Source: Yokenella regensburgei ATCC 49455
GTDB lineage: Bacteria; Pseudomonadota; Gammaproteobacteria; Enterobacterales; Enterobacteriaceae
Length of the DNA: 64,000 bases
Direction: 5' to 3'
Assembly: GCF_000735455.1 (NCBI RefSeq)
Contig: NZ_JMPS01000038.1
Span: 43,635 to 107,634, forward strand
The notes beneath the pieces were generated by a model. That model had not been told where the DNA came from. It saw only the letters and a program-made list of their open reading frames with translations, and ran no database searches. Of the stretch, positions 43,753 through 52,337 are shown piece after piece. A program made the translations under genes and the position numbers. Position 1 is the stretch's first letter. Each line of letters starts with the position of its first letter.

Positions 43753-44312
43753 AGGTTATAGCCCGTTACGCTAAAAGAGGCAGACGTTTGCAGCAAGGGA
43801 TCCGCTGTCAGCGCCGCGCGTAAAGATACGGTCAGCTCGGGCGCAAAGCCTGCGCTGGTGTGCTGGCTGACGCTAAAATAAGTAATGTTTAACGTCTTAG
43901 GGTCGGTCATTTTTTCCCACCCTTTCCCTTCGCAGGAAAGCGCACCTCGCAGGGTTTCCAGTGCGCCATCCTGCAACCGGAAACCGGTACTTTCCGCCAC
44001 CTCAGAAGGAGAGGTTTCCCAGATACCATTACCGTTGGCATCCCAGCGGACGATAACGCAGGAACCCGCCCGCTCTGGTTGCAGCGCAGTGCCTGAGCAG
44101 ATGCCGTTACAGTATCCTGCCCGCTGCAGATATTTGGCCACCATAAATACCCGCTGCCAGACGTCCTCATCCATGACTTGCCGTTGAGTCTGGCGCAAAA
44201 TCGCACGCTGTAACGCCGGTAAAAAACGGGCGCTTGCCAGTAACAGAATGCTGCTGATTGCCATCGCAATGAGCACCTCAAGCAGTGAGAATCCCTGTTG
44301 TTTTACCGACAT
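43749..44312 (-). CDS. ppdB: Prepilin-type protein PpdB
   Basis: With the start at CAT 44310-44312 (MSVKQQGFSLLEVLIAM) the protein has 187 residues and a standard type IV prepilin N terminus: short basic leader, G/F cleavage site, Glu at mature position 5 and a hydrophobic helix. A longer upstream frame in antisense phase to ppdA is not coding. The globular part contains several cysteines, as in PilW-like minor pilins. The start overlaps the ppdA stop by ten bases (ATGTCGGTAA). Confidence 0.9.
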   Translation of the reverse strand: MSVKQQGFSLLEVLIAMAISSILLLASARFLPALQRAILRQTQRQVMDEDVWQRVFMVAKYLQRAGYCNGICSGTALQPERAGSCVIVRWDANGNGIWETSPSEVAESTGFRLQDGALETLRGALSCEGKGWEKMTDPKTLNITYFSVSQHTSAGFAPELTVSLRAALTADPLLQTSASFSVTGYNL

Positions 44313-44773
44313 TGCGCCCCCTCTCCTTGCTGACACAGACGAATTCGTCCCCACGCAGAAACCGTGATAACCCACCCTCCAGCAGGACTCGCCAGCGCGA
44401 TTCGACCGGCCCACGCGGTACTGCGCAGGCCATAAAACCCCAGCGACGGCGTTACCCCGGCGAGCGCCACTTCCGGCCAGGCTGGAATGAGTGAAAATGG
44501 ATCGTCTGTCGCGCAAGCAGGCGCCTGGCCTGCATCCGCAACCAGACACCAATGCCCCTGATGTTGCTGAACGCTGATGCGATGATCGCGGTTATGCCAG
44601 TTGGCGTCGTCGCGCAGAAATAGCAGGTAATCCCGCACCTGCGTTGCGGTCTGCCATAGCCGCTGTTGCTGTTGCCAGGCGTTCCAGCCATACAAACCTG
44701 CCGCGCTTAACATCAACGTAATCATCACGGCTACCAGCGTTTCAATGAGCGTAAAGCCCTGTTCTTTGTTCAT
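44303..44773 (-). CDS. ppdA: Prepilin-type protein PpdA
   Basis: A 156-residue pseudopilin of the GspH/FimT type with the leader MNKEQG, then FTLIETLVAVMITLMLSAAGLYGW as cleavage site and membrane helix. It is the first of the four-gene ppdA-ppdB-ygdB-ppdC run that leads into recC. The 169-bp gap to thyA carries its promoter and the thyA terminator. Confidence 0.92.
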   Translation of the reverse strand: MNKEQGFTLIETLVAVMITLMLSAAGLYGWNAWQQQQRLWQTATQVRDYLLFLRDDANWHNRDHRISVQQHQGHWCLVADAGQAPACATDDPFSLIPAWPEVALAGVTPSLGFYGLRSTAWAGRIALASPAGGWVITVSAWGRIRLCQQGEGAQCR

Positions 44774-44895
44774 GGCAGGAGTATCGGCAGTTAGCCTTTT
44801 TATGGCTACCTGCTGTTATCCGTTTTACGAGGCGTTTTCCGGGTTTTCTTTGCGTTTGCACAGTGTTGCACAGTGCCCGGAAAGCAGATTCCGGA

Positions 44896-44928
44896 AATAA
44901 AAAAACCGGCACGCTAAGGTGCCGGTTT
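44896..44928 (-). terminator. thyA intrinsic terminator
   Basis: AAACCGGCAC and GTGCCGGTTT form a perfect 10-bp stem with a 6-base loop. On the minus strand it is followed by eight T. Confidence 0.93.
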
Positions 44929-44942
44929 TCATCAGGACGGGA

Positions 44943-45737
44943 TTATATTGCTACCGGAGCTTTGATACCCGGATGCGGGTCGTAACCTTCAATCTCGAAA
45001 TCTTCAAAACGGTAATCGAAGATAGATTCAGGTTTACGCTTAATCACCAATTTTGGCAGCGCGCGCGGTTCACGGCTGAGCTGCAGGTGAGTCTGCTCCA
45101 TGTGGTTGCTGTACAGGTGCGTGTCACCGCCTGTCCAGACAAAATCACCGACTTCCAGGTCGCACTGCTGCGCCATCATGTGTACCAGCAGAGCATAGCT
45201 CGCGATGTTGAACGGCAGACCGAGGAAGACGTCGCAAGAGCGTTGGTACAGCTGGCATGAGAGCTTGCCGTCTGCCACATAGAACTGGAAGAACGCGTGA
45301 CACGGTGCCAGCGCCATTTTGTCGAGTTCGCCAACGTTCCAGGCAGAAACGATGATCCGGCGGGAATCCGGGTCGTTTTTCAACTGGTTCATCACCGTGG
45401 TTATCTGGTCGATGTGACGGCCATCAGGAGTCGGCCATGCGCGCCACTGTTTGCCGTAGACCGGTCCCAGGTTGCCCTGCTCATCGGCCCATTCATCCCA
45501 GATGGAGACGTTATTGTCATGCAGATACGCCACATTGGTATCACCGTTCAGGAACCACAGCAGCTCGTGAATAATCGAGCGCAGGTGGCAGCGCTTAGTG
45601 GTAACCAGCGGGAAACCATCCTGCAGGTTAAAGCGCATCTGGTGGCCAAAAATGGAGGTCGTCCCGGTACCGGTACGGTCATTTTTTTGGGTGCCCTCAT
45701 CGAGCACCCGCTGCATCAGTTCAAGATACTGTTTCAT
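44943..45737 (-). CDS. thyA: Thymidylate synthase
   Basis: ThyA methylates dUMP to dTMP with methylenetetrahydrofolate. Its 264 residues match E. coli exactly. The nucleophile C146 lies in [12 protein letters not shown], the phosphate-binding arginines in [13 protein letters not shown], and the substrate Asn in FNIASYALL. It starts six bases after the lgt stop, so the two are translationally linked, and a strong terminator follows. Confidence 0.99.
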   Translation of the reverse strand: MKQYLELMQRVLDEGTQKNDRTGTGTTSIFGHQMRFNLQDGFPLVTTKRCHLRSIIHELLWFLNGDTNVAYLHDNNVSIWDEWADEQGNLGPVYGKQWRAWPTPDGRHIDQITTVMNQLKNDPDSRRIIVSAWNVGELDKMALAPCHAFFQFYVADGKLSCQLYQRSCDVFLGLPFNIASYALLVHMMAQQCDLEVGDFVWTGGDTHLYSNHMEQTHLQLSREPRALPKLVIKRKPESIFDYRFEDFEIEGYDPHPGIKAPVAI

Positions 45738-45743
45738 GCTTCC

Positions 45744-46619
45744 TCAGGAGACGTGTTGCTGTGGGTGACGGCGGTAAGCCCAAACCATCATGATAATTCC
45801 CGCCAGCACCATTGGGATAGAGAGGATCTGCCCCATGCTGATGTACTGCACCCAGGTGCCAGTAAACTGGGCATCCGGCTGGCGGAAGAACTCCACGATA
45901 ATGCGGAATGCACCGTAGCCAATCAGGAACAGCCCCGAAACAGAGCCCGTCGGGCGCGGTTTACGGATAAACAGGTTGAGAATAATGAACAGCACGACGC
46001 CTTCCAGCGCCAGTTCATACAGCTGAGACGCGTGACGCGGGAGAACCCCGTACTGATCGAAAATCGACTGCCATTCCGGATGCGATGGCAGCAGCGCAAT
46101 GTCTTCCGCGCGCGAGCCTGGGAACAGCATAGAGAAACGGAAATTCGGATCGACACGACCCCAGAGTTCGCCGTTGATGAAGTTACCCAGACGGCCACAA
46201 CCGAGACCAAACGGGATAAGCGGGGCAATGAAATCAGAGACCTGGAAGAAGGTACGCTTAGTACGGCGAGCGAAGATAATCATCACCACGATAACGCCGA
46301 TAAGCCCACCATGGAACGACATTCCGCCGTCCCAGACGCGGAACAGATACAGCGGATCCTGCAGGAATACCGGCAGATTGTAGAAGAAGACATAGCCAAG
46401 ACGGCCACCGAGGAAGACCCCAAGGAATCCTGCATACAGCAGGTTTTCGACTTCGTTCTTTGTCCAGCCGCTCCCTGGACGATTAGCCCGGCGAGTCGCC
46501 AGCCACATCGCAAAGATGAAGCCGACAAGGTACATCATGCCGTACCAGTGCAGCGAGACCGGTCCAATGGAAAAAATCACCGGATCAAATTCCGGGAAAT
46601 GCAGATAGCCACTATTCAT
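45744..46619 (-). CDS. lgt: Prolipoprotein diacylglyceryl transferase
   Basis: Lgt transfers the diacylglyceryl group from phosphatidylglycerol to the lipobox cysteine of prolipoproteins. The 291-residue protein has seven membrane segments. The Lgt signature lies in [14 protein letters not shown], and the conserved H and R residues in [11 protein letters not shown] and [10 protein letters not shown]. It sits between ptsP and thyA as in E. coli, but a 308-bp gap with an ERIC element separates it from ptsP. Confidence 0.99.
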   Translation of the reverse strand: MNSGYLHFPEFDPVIFSIGPVSLHWYGMMYLVGFIFAMWLATRRANRPGSGWTKNEVENLLYAGFLGVFLGGRLGYVFFYNLPVFLQDPLYLFRVWDGGMSFHGGLIGVIVVMIIFARRTKRTFFQVSDFIAPLIPFGLGCGRLGNFINGELWGRVDPNFRFSMLFPGSRAEDIALLPSHPEWQSIFDQYGVLPRHASQLYELALEGVVLFIILNLFIRKPRPTGSVSGLFLIGYGAFRIIVEFFRQPDAQFTGTWVQYISMGQILSIPMVLAGIIMMVWAYRRHPQQHVS

Positions 46620-46756
46620 CTGTCACCACAAGTTCTTATTCTTCCGCCAAAAGTGGGTAGCGGTAGCGATGCGCAGCCGCGCGGGTCGGCCGCTCCAAAG
46701 TTGCGAATCATAGCACAGCGAGGCGTCGGGATATGCCACTAAGATGTAAAAGATAT

Positions 46757-46885
46757 GTATACCCTTCATACTTCAAGTTGCATGTGCGTTGGCTTTCCTC
46801 GCTTACCCCAGTCACTTACTTGAGTAAGCTCCTGGGGATTCGCTGCGTCGCCGCCTTCCTGCAACTCGAATTATTTAGGGTATAT
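46757..46885. repeat. ERIC (IRU) repetitive intergenic element
   Basis: A ~129-bp imperfect palindrome begins GTATACCCTTCATACTTCAA and ends AATTATTTAGGGTATAT. The core CTTACCCCAGTCACTTACTT and GTAAGCTCCTGGGGATTCGC corresponds to the two standard ERIC landmarks. It fills most of the lgt-ptsP gap (46620-46927). Both neighbours point the same way, so the element is transcribed if ptsP reads through into lgt, and would fold into a long hairpin. Confidence 0.92.
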
Positions 46886-46901
46886 ACCCTTCTTCTCCTC
46901 T

Positions 46902-46921
46902 TCCCTTCCACACGGAAGGGA
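46902..46921. other. Hairpin after ptsP
   Basis: TCCCTTCC and GGAAGGGA form an 8-bp stem with an ACAC loop just downstream of the ptsP stop on the minus strand. There is no following T run, so termination would be weak. Confidence 0.4.
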
Positions 46922-46927
46922 GAAGGA

Positions 46928-49174
46928 TTAGCGGCCGCCGCGGATGAGGCCACCCAGGCCCCGGCGTTCCATGAAGGCCGCCACCTGATGGCGAACTTCA
47001 GCAGAGACCTGCGCCTCGAGGCTGCGCTGCACCAGGGTTTGCGCGTCTTCAATTTCGATATGTCTTAGCAGGTACTTAACGCGTGCTACCGAACGACCGT
47101 TCATCGACAGATGGCGGAAGCCCATACCCACAAGAATGGCAACGCACATCGGATCGCCGGCCATTTCACCACACAAGCGGAGATCGATACCGTACAGCTC
47201 TGCGTCGCGGGCTATGACTGAAAGCGCACGAAGAATGGCCGGGTGCAGGCTGTCGTAGATGTTGGCAACACGCGTGTTGTTACGATCAACCGCCAGAATG
47301 TACTGGGTCAGATCGTTGGTGCCGACCGAGATAAAATCGACCCGATTAGCCAGATTCGGCAGCATAAAGACCATCGACGGCACTTCCAGCATCACGCCAA
47401 TACGCGGTTTTGGAATGGCGTAGCCGATCATCTCTTCGACCTCGCGCCCGGCGCGTTCTATCAGGCGACGGGCTTCATCCACTTCGTCGATGCTGGTTAC
47501 CATCGGCAGCAAAATGCTGAGGTTACCGGTGGCAGCATTGGCACGCATCATCGCACGCACCTGCACCAGGAAGATCTCCGGCTGATCGAGCGTGATCCGG
47601 ATCCCTCGCCAGCCGAGGCACGGGTTCTCTTCACTGATGGGCATGTAGGGCAGCTGTTTGTCAGCACCGATATCCAGCGTGCGCAGCGTGACGGGTTTGT
47701 CGTTAAACATCTGCAACATGCCCTGGTATTGCGCCACCTGCTCTTCTTCAGAGGGGAAACCACTCTGTAGCATGAAGGGAATTTCGGTGCGGTAGAGGCC
47801 AATGCCATCAATACGGCTACCGAGTTTTTCTTCATGCTCCGGGCTCAGGCCCGCATTGAGCATCACCTTCACCCGCTCACCGCTTTTCAGCTCGGCGGGT
47901 CGCTCTACATCATCTTCAGCAATACGGCTAAGTTCATTCTCTTCACTGATGAGCCGCTGATATTCCTGCAGCAGTACCGGCTCCGGATCTACCAGCAGTT
48001 CCCCACGATAGCCATCAACCACCAGCTTGCGCCCGTGCAGTACCGAAGGCTGAATATCCGCCCCCATTACCGTTGGGATCCCGAGGGCGCGCACCATGAT
48101 AGCCGCATGCGAGTTTGCCGCACCGTCACGAACCACGACGCCGGCTAAACGATCCTGCGGAACCTCTGCAAGAGTGGTCGCGGAAAGCTCATCTGCCACC
48201 AGTACAAACCGTTCAGGCCAGGCATTTGCCCCCTGAACGGAGTCATCAAGGTGGAAAAGGATCCGTTGACCCAGCGCGCGAAGATCTCCGGCGCGCTCTT
48301 TCAGGTAATCATCGCTCAGCACCGCAAATTGCTCAGCGAACTTCTCGATGATTTTCTTCACCGCCCACTCAGCAACCGAGCCGCCGTCTACTTCCGCGAA
48401 CAACTCGCGTCGAAGACGGGCATCTGAAAGCAAGTGAGAATAGAGGTCGAAAATTGCCGCCGTCTCTTTTTGCGCGCCAGCAGCAAAGCGTTTGCTGTAG
48501 CGACGGAACTCATTGGCGGCCTCTTCCAGCGCGCCGGTAAGACGTTCACGTTCCAGCGCCGGGTCAAGCGTGGAAGCCTGGTAGACCTGCTCCATCAACG
48601 GCAGCGTGGCGTCCATCCAGCCTTCGGCGATGGCCACGCCCGGCGCCGCCGGCAGGGCACGAATTCGGGTCTGACGATACTGACCGAAAAGCGCGGTCAG
48701 CTGCGACTGCGAGAGAATAGCGGCCATCTGCGTGGCAAGCGTCACGAGGAAGGACTCTTCGCCCTCATCGTACTGACGAAGTTCCCGCTGTTGCACCACC
48801 AGCACGCCAAGCAGCTGGCGGCGCTGGATAATGGGCACACCGAGAAACGCGCGGAAGCGTTCCTCTTTTACCGAGGGAATATATTTAAAGCTGGGGTGTT
48901 TGTGCGCATCGGCAAGGTTGATGGGTTCGGCAAGGCGCCCCACTAGTCCGACAATCCCTTCGTCGAAGGCCAAAGTAATGGTGCGACCGCGCGGTTTTTT
49001 CAAACCGCGGGTCGCCATCAGGTAATAGCAACGCCGGTCATGGTCGGCCAGATAAACCGAACACACTTCAGTTTCCATCGCCTGACAGATGTCCGTCACC
49101 AGAATATCCAGTGCTTCGTTCAGGCGCGGTGCGCTGGCGACTTTCTCAACAATCTCTCGCAACCGGGTGAGCAT
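46928..49174 (-). CDS. ptsP: Phosphoenolpyruvate-protein phosphotransferase PtsP (EI-Ntr)
   Basis: PtsP is the first enzyme of the nitrogen PTS and passes phosphate from PEP to NPr. The 748-residue protein has an N-terminal GAF domain (~1-160), an EI N-terminal domain with the phospho-His H356 in GAANSHAAIMVRAL, and a C-terminal PEP-binding TIM barrel (GLYRTEIPFM, SVGTNDLTQYILAVDR and CGEMAGDP). It is 12 bp downstream of rppH, so likely cotranscribed. The lgt gene lies after an ERIC insertion. Confidence 0.98.
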   Translation of the reverse strand: MLTRLREIVEKVASAPRLNEALDILVTDICQAMETEVCSVYLADHDRRCYYLMATRGLKKPRGRTITLAFDEGIVGLVGRLAEPINLADAHKHPSFKYIPSVKEERFRAFLGVPIIQRRQLLGVLVVQQRELRQYDEGEESFLVTLATQMAAILSQSQLTALFGQYRQTRIRALPAAPGVAIAEGWMDATLPLMEQVYQASTLDPALERERLTGALEEAANEFRRYSKRFAAGAQKETAAIFDLYSHLLSDARLRRELFAEVDGGSVAEWAVKKIIEKFAEQFAVLSDDYLKERAGDLRALGQRILFHLDDSVQGANAWPERFVLVADELSATTLAEVPQDRLAGVVVRDGAANSHAAIMVRALGIPTVMGADIQPSVLHGRKLVVDGYRGELLVDPEPVLLQEYQRLISEENELSRIAEDDVERPAELKSGERVKVMLNAGLSPEHEEKLGSRIDGIGLYRTEIPFMLQSGFPSEEEQVAQYQGMLQMFNDKPVTLRTLDIGADKQLPYMPISEENPCLGWRGIRITLDQPEIFLVQVRAMMRANAATGNLSILLPMVTSIDEVDEARRLIERAGREVEEMIGYAIPKPRIGVMLEVPSMVFMLPNLANRVDFISVGTNDLTQYILAVDRNNTRVANIYDSLHPAILRALSVIARDAELYGIDLRLCGEMAGDPMCVAILVGMGFRHLSMNGRSVARVKYLLRHIEIEDAQTLVQRSLEAQVSAEVRHQVAAFMERRGLGGLIRGGR

Positions 49175-49186
49175 AATCTGCGTGGC

Positions 49187-49717
49187 TTAACCTCTTTTAC
49201 GTCGATAAGCGGGCGCGCTCTGCGGCTTCGGGGTTGTTTCCGTCAGCGACATCACAACGCTTGCGAACTCCTTCATAACCCGGCGGTATACGTCGCGTTT
49301 AAACGATACCACCTGACGAACAGGATACCAGTAACTCACCCAGCGCCAGCCGTCGAACTCTGGCGTGCTGCTGGTTTGCATATTGACGTCCGCGTCACTG
49401 CTTATCAACTGCAAGAGAAACCACTTCTGTTTCTGGCCGATACAAACCGGCTTTGTGTCCCAACGCACCAAACGTTTAGGTAATTTGTAACGCAACCAGT
49501 TGCGCGTCGAAGCGAGAATGCGCACATCTTTGCGACTCAATCCTACTTCTTCAAACAGCTCACGGTACATCGCCTGTTCTGCTGATTCCCCAGAGTTGAT
49601 CCCTCCCTGCGGAAATTGCCAGGAATGCTGGCCAAAACGCCTGGCCCACATGACCTGACCCTGGCGGTTGCAGATTACAATACCGACGTTTGGGCGGTAG
49701 CCATCGTCATCAATCAC
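49187..49717 (-). CDS. rppH: RNA pyrophosphohydrolase RppH
   Basis: RppH removes pyrophosphate from the 5' end of mRNA and so starts RNase E-dependent decay. The 176-residue protein has a full Nudix box from [20 protein letters not shown] onward, with catalytic glutamates E53, E56 and E57. Its length equals E. coli RppH. It lies upstream of ptsP with 12 bp between. A ~690-bp non-coding stretch rich in DnaA-type boxes separates it from mutH. Confidence 0.98.
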   Translation of the reverse strand: MIDDDGYRPNVGIVICNRQGQVMWARRFGQHSWQFPQGGINSGESAEQAMYRELFEEVGLSRKDVRILASTRNWLRYKLPKRLVRWDTKPVCIGQKQKWFLLQLISSDADVNMQTSSTPEFDGWRWVSYWYPVRQVVSFKRDVYRRVMKEFASVVMSLTETTPKPQSAPAYRRKRG

Positions 49718-49985
49718 CGGACTACCTCAATATAAGCATCAATGTGAATGATTGTTTCACACTCGCCGGGAACGGTAAACCACTCTGTTACGGCTTCATC
49801 ACCGGATAACATTTGAATAACTCACAGTAAACGTCAGAGTTATAAACAGATGCACGTATCGATGAGGCATTTTATTCACTTTTTCTGTGGATAGAGTTGT
49901 GAAGAAGTATGGAATTAACCAGGGAAAACCCGGAACAGTCTGAATAATACGTCATTTCACTGGGATAATAATAGCAATTTTTTCA

Positions 49986-50213
49986 TTAACTTACTGGCAT
50001 TAACTTTCCATTTTTAGCACGTAACGTGATGATCATCACATGAGCGATCCTTTGATTGATGAAAGATCGAGCAGCGTCGTTTTTATCCACAGATTGTGCC
50101 AATAAGTTAGGCACATTTTGTGTGAAAATCCGATTTTCGTCGCACGTCAAGGCTGTAAATGGAACCAGTAGTGTGTAGTTTTCCCAGTTATCCCATTTTT
50201 CTGTGGATAACAT
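49986..50213 (-). CDS. Possible small protein resembling YgdT
   Basis: A 75-codon frame upstream of rppH starts MLSTEKWDNWENYTLLVPFT. From memory this resembles the N terminus of the 48-residue E. coli YgdT (MLSTES..., ...LLFPFTALTCDE...). Codons 2-4 are the DnaA-box sequence TTATCCACA on the minus strand, so conservation may come from the DNA site and not from the protein. No ribosome site of note precedes the ATG. I give it low confidence as a gene and record it because E. coli annotates ygdT at this position. Confidence 0.3.
   Translation of the reverse strand: MLSTEKWDNWENYTLLVPFTALTCDENRIFTQNVPNLLAQSVDKNDAARSFINQRIAHVMIITLRAKNGKLMPVS
50083..50091 (+). promoter_or_regulatory. DnaA box (consensus)
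   Basis: TTATCCACA is a perfect match to the strong R1-type DnaA box. It sits in the rppH-mutH gap, 12 bp before the end of the left arm of the inverted repeat at 50095-50115. Confidence 0.6.
50095..50115. repeat. Inverted repeat TGTGCC-N9-GGCACA
   Basis: A perfect 6-bp inverted repeat spaced by nine bases (AATAAGTTA) sits beside the DnaA box at 50083. Its size suits a dimeric regulator site; the binder is unknown. Confidence 0.4.
50202..50210 (-). promoter_or_regulatory. DnaA box (consensus), opposite orientation
   Basis: TGTGGATAA on the plus strand is TTATCCACA on the minus strand. It faces the box at 50083 at a distance of about 110 bp. Near matches occur at 49886-49894 (TGTGGATAG) and 50327-50335 (TTATCCAAA). 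Confidence 0.6.
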
Positions 50214-50402
50214 GGTGTAAGATCCTGTTTATTGTCAGTGACCAGTTTTGGACAACCTGTTTCACCCTCCGCAATCCTCATGAAGAATGGCAAAAAAAAG
50301 TGATATAAATCATCAAATTGCCATGGTTATCCAAAAACAGGTAAACTCTGTCTATCATCGTGAAAAACACAGGCTATTTTTTGAGCAAAGGTTCTGATCG
50401 CT

Positions 50403-51095
50403 ATGTCTTCCCTCTCCCCACTCTCTTCACCGCCGGAAACACAAGCCCAGCTTCTGGCTCAGGCGCAGCGGCTGGCGGGCTATTCGCTGGGAGAACTGGC
50501 GGCAAAAGCCGGGTTGCCAATACCTCGCGACCTTAAGCGCGATAAAGGCTGGATCGGTATATTGCTTGAGGTGTGGCTGGGCGCCAGTGCGGGAAGTAAA
50601 CCAGAGCAGGACTTCGCCGCCCTCGGCGTTGAGCTGAAAACGATCCCTATCGACAGGCACGGCCGACCGCTGGAAACCACCTTCGTTTGTGTAGCCCCAC
50701 TGACCGGCAATAGCGGAATCACCTGGGAGAGCAGCCATGTGCGCCATAAGCTCAAGCGCGTGCTGTGGATCCCGGTGGAGGGCGAGCGTGAGATCCCACT
50801 GGCCGAGCGCCGCGTCGGATCCCCTCTGCTCTGGAGTCCCAGTGAAGAAGAAGACCGACAGTTACGTATGGACTGGGAAGAGCTGATGGATTTGATTGTG
50901 CTGGGCCAGGTGGAACGTATTACAGCCCGCCACGGCGAGGTGCTGCAACTGCGCCCAAAAGCCGCCAATAGCAAAGCACTTACCGACGCCATTGGCGCCC
51001 ATGGAGAGCCCATTCTGACGCTGCCGCGCGGTTTCTACCTGAAGAAGAATTTCACTGCTGCACTTCTCGCCAGACATTTTTTTCTCGCCCAGTAA
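50403..51095 (+). CDS. mutH: DNA mismatch repair endonuclease MutH
   Basis: MutH nicks the unmethylated strand at hemimethylated GATC sites when activated by MutS and MutL. The 230-residue protein has the restriction-enzyme-like catalytic triad D70...E77-x-K79 in [15 protein letters not shown], at the E. coli positions. The C-terminal latch ([20 protein letters not shown]) is intact. The start ATG at 50403 has a moderately placed purine-rich region upstream. It reads toward ygdQ, with about 60 bp and a new promoter between. Confidence 0.98.
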   Translation: MSSLSPLSSPPETQAQLLAQAQRLAGYSLGELAAKAGLPIPRDLKRDKGWIGILLEVWLGASAGSKPEQDFAALGVELKTIPIDRHGRPLETTFVCVAPLTGNSGITWESSHVRHKLKRVLWIPVEGEREIPLAERRVGSPLLWSPSEEEDRQLRMDWEELMDLIVLGQVERITARHGEVLQLRPKAANSKALTDAIGAHGEPILTLPRGFYLKKNFTAALLARHFFLAQ

Positions 51096-51100
51096 CCGTT

Positions 51101-51128
51101 TTGATCTAGCGTGACGCGCGCCTATAAT
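51101..51128 (+). promoter_or_regulatory. Promoter of ygdQ
   Basis: TTGATC (51101-51106) and a perfect TATAAT (51123-51128) are 16 bp apart, about 30 bp upstream of the ygdQ start. Confidence 0.7.
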
Positions 51129-51157
51129 TAGCGTTTTCACTTTGCAGGACCTTTTTG

Positions 51158-51871
51158 ATGTTATTTGCATGGATAACCGATCCCAATGCCTGGCTCGCGC
51201 TGGGCACGCTGACGCTGCTGGAGATTGTGCTCGGGATCGACAACATTATTTTCCTTTCTCTGGTCGTTGCCAAACTACCGACTGCCCAACGTAATCACGC
51301 CCGACGTATTGGTCTGATGGGGGCGATGGTCATGCGCCTGGCGCTGCTGGCCTCCATCGCCTGGGTAGCAAGGTTGACCAATCCCCTGTTTACGGTGATT
51401 GGTCAGGAGATCTCCGCCCGTGACTTGATCCTGCTCCTTGGCGGGCTGTTCCTTATCTGGAAAGCGAGCAAAGAGATCCACGAATCCATCGAAGGCGAGG
51501 AGGAAGGGCTTAAGACTCACGTACACTCGTTCCTTGGCGCTATCGTGCAGATTATGCTGCTTGATATCATCTTCAGCCTGGATTCAGTCATTACCGCTAT
51601 TGGTCTGTCCGATCACCTGTTCATTATGATGGCAGCGGTGGTCATTGCGGTGGGTGTGATGATGTTTGCCGCACGACCAATCGGTGATTTTGTTGACCGC
51701 CATCCCTCGGTAAAAATGCTGGCGCTCTCTTTCCTGATTCTGGTCGGATTTACGCTGATTCTGGAGAGTTTCGACGTCCATGTACCGAAAGGATATATCT
51801 ATTTCGCGATGTTCTTCTCCATAGCAGTGGAAACACTCAACCTGATGCGAAACAAAAAGAAACCGCTTTAA
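51158..51871 (+). CDS. ygdQ: TerC-family integral membrane protein YgdQ
   Basis: A 237-residue protein with about seven membrane segments. The TerC-family signature is clear: GTLTLLEIVLGIDNIIFLSL near the N terminus and its internal repeat LLDIIFSLDSVITAIGL, whose paired acidic residues in membrane helices may bind metal. I take the ATG at 51158 in preference to a TTG one codon upstream. TerC relatives are linked to tellurite resistance or metal export; a specific substrate for YgdQ is not established. A terminator hairpin follows. Confidence 0.94.
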   Translation: MLFAWITDPNAWLALGTLTLLEIVLGIDNIIFLSLVVAKLPTAQRNHARRIGLMGAMVMRLALLASIAWVARLTNPLFTVIGQEISARDLILLLGGLFLIWKASKEIHESIEGEEEGLKTHVHSFLGAIVQIMLLDIIFSLDSVITAIGLSDHLFIMMAAVVIAVGVMMFAARPIGDFVDRHPSVKMLALSFLILVGFTLILESFDVHVPKGYIYFAMFFSIAVETLNLMRNKKKPL

Positions 51872-51883
51872 TCATCTATTAAC

Positions 51884-51902
51884 GCCCCCTAATGGGGGCT
51901 TT
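51884..51902 (+). terminator. ygdQ terminator
   Basis: GCCCCC and GGGGGC form a stem around TAAT, followed by TTTC. Confidence 0.7.
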
Positions 51903-51993
51903 CACACATTTTTAAGATTTTACCGCTTTTTACTGACCCAAAATCAGGTTATTACTAGACTCATATGAGTGCGGTCATATAGGGGCGATAACG

Positions 51994-52212
51994 ATGAAAA
52001 AATGGGCAGTTCTGATTTCAGCAGTAGGAATGGCATTTGCCGTTTCAGGATGCAGCAGCGATTACGTCATGGCGACGAAAGACGGACGCATGATCCTGAC
52101 CGACGGAAAACCCCAGGTCGATGACGATACCGGGTTAATTAGTTATGAAGATCAGCAGGGAAACCGGATGCAGATCAACCGCGACGACGTTTCGCAAATT
52201 ATTAAGCGCTAA
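51994..52212 (+). CDS. ygdR: Small lipoprotein YgdR (DUF903)
   Basis: A 72-residue protein with a lipoprotein signal [20 protein letters not shown]; Cys 20 is the lipidated residue (VSGC), followed by Ser-Ser. The mature part is a small beta-rich DUF903 domain ([20 protein letters not shown]). Its function is unknown. Its paralogue ygdI, normally beside gcvB, is absent from this window. It has a short T-rich terminator after it and lies between ygdQ and tas as in E. coli. Confidence 0.95.
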   Translation: MKKWAVLISAVGMAFAVSGCSSDYVMATKDGRMILTDGKPQVDDDTGLISYEDQQGNRMQINRDDVSQIIKR

Positions 52213-52220
52213 AAGAAAAG

Positions 52221-52245
52221 AGGTCAGCCCGCCTGGCCTTTTTCG
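52221..52245 (+). terminator. ygdR terminator
   Basis: AGGTCA and TGGCCT form a short stem with one G-T pair around GCCCGCC, followed by five T. Confidence 0.6.
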
Positions 52246-52337
52246 ATCTTTTCCTTTCGATTTTTCCTCCGCTCTGCCATCTTAATATTCCTTTGTCAGG
52301 GACCCACCTGACGTTGTTGAGAAAAAGGAAGCCGGCT

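Larger units (their letters stand above)
49718..50402. other. Long intergenic region between rppH and mutH
   Basis: The 685-bp gap is AT-rich relative to its neighbours. It holds the two consensus DnaA boxes, two near matches, one inverted repeat and a weak ygdT-like frame. The divergent promoters of rppH and mutH must lie inside it. No RNA gene with a clear terminator is visible. Confidence 0.6.

Noticed and set aside
45297..46742. 481-codon frame opposite thyA and lgt
   Set aside because: It crosses two well-supported genes and their junction, which a real gene would not do; no motif is visible.
46757..46885. Insertion sequence in the ptsP-lgt gap
   Set aside because: No transposase frame and no target duplication; the sequence is an ERIC palindrome.
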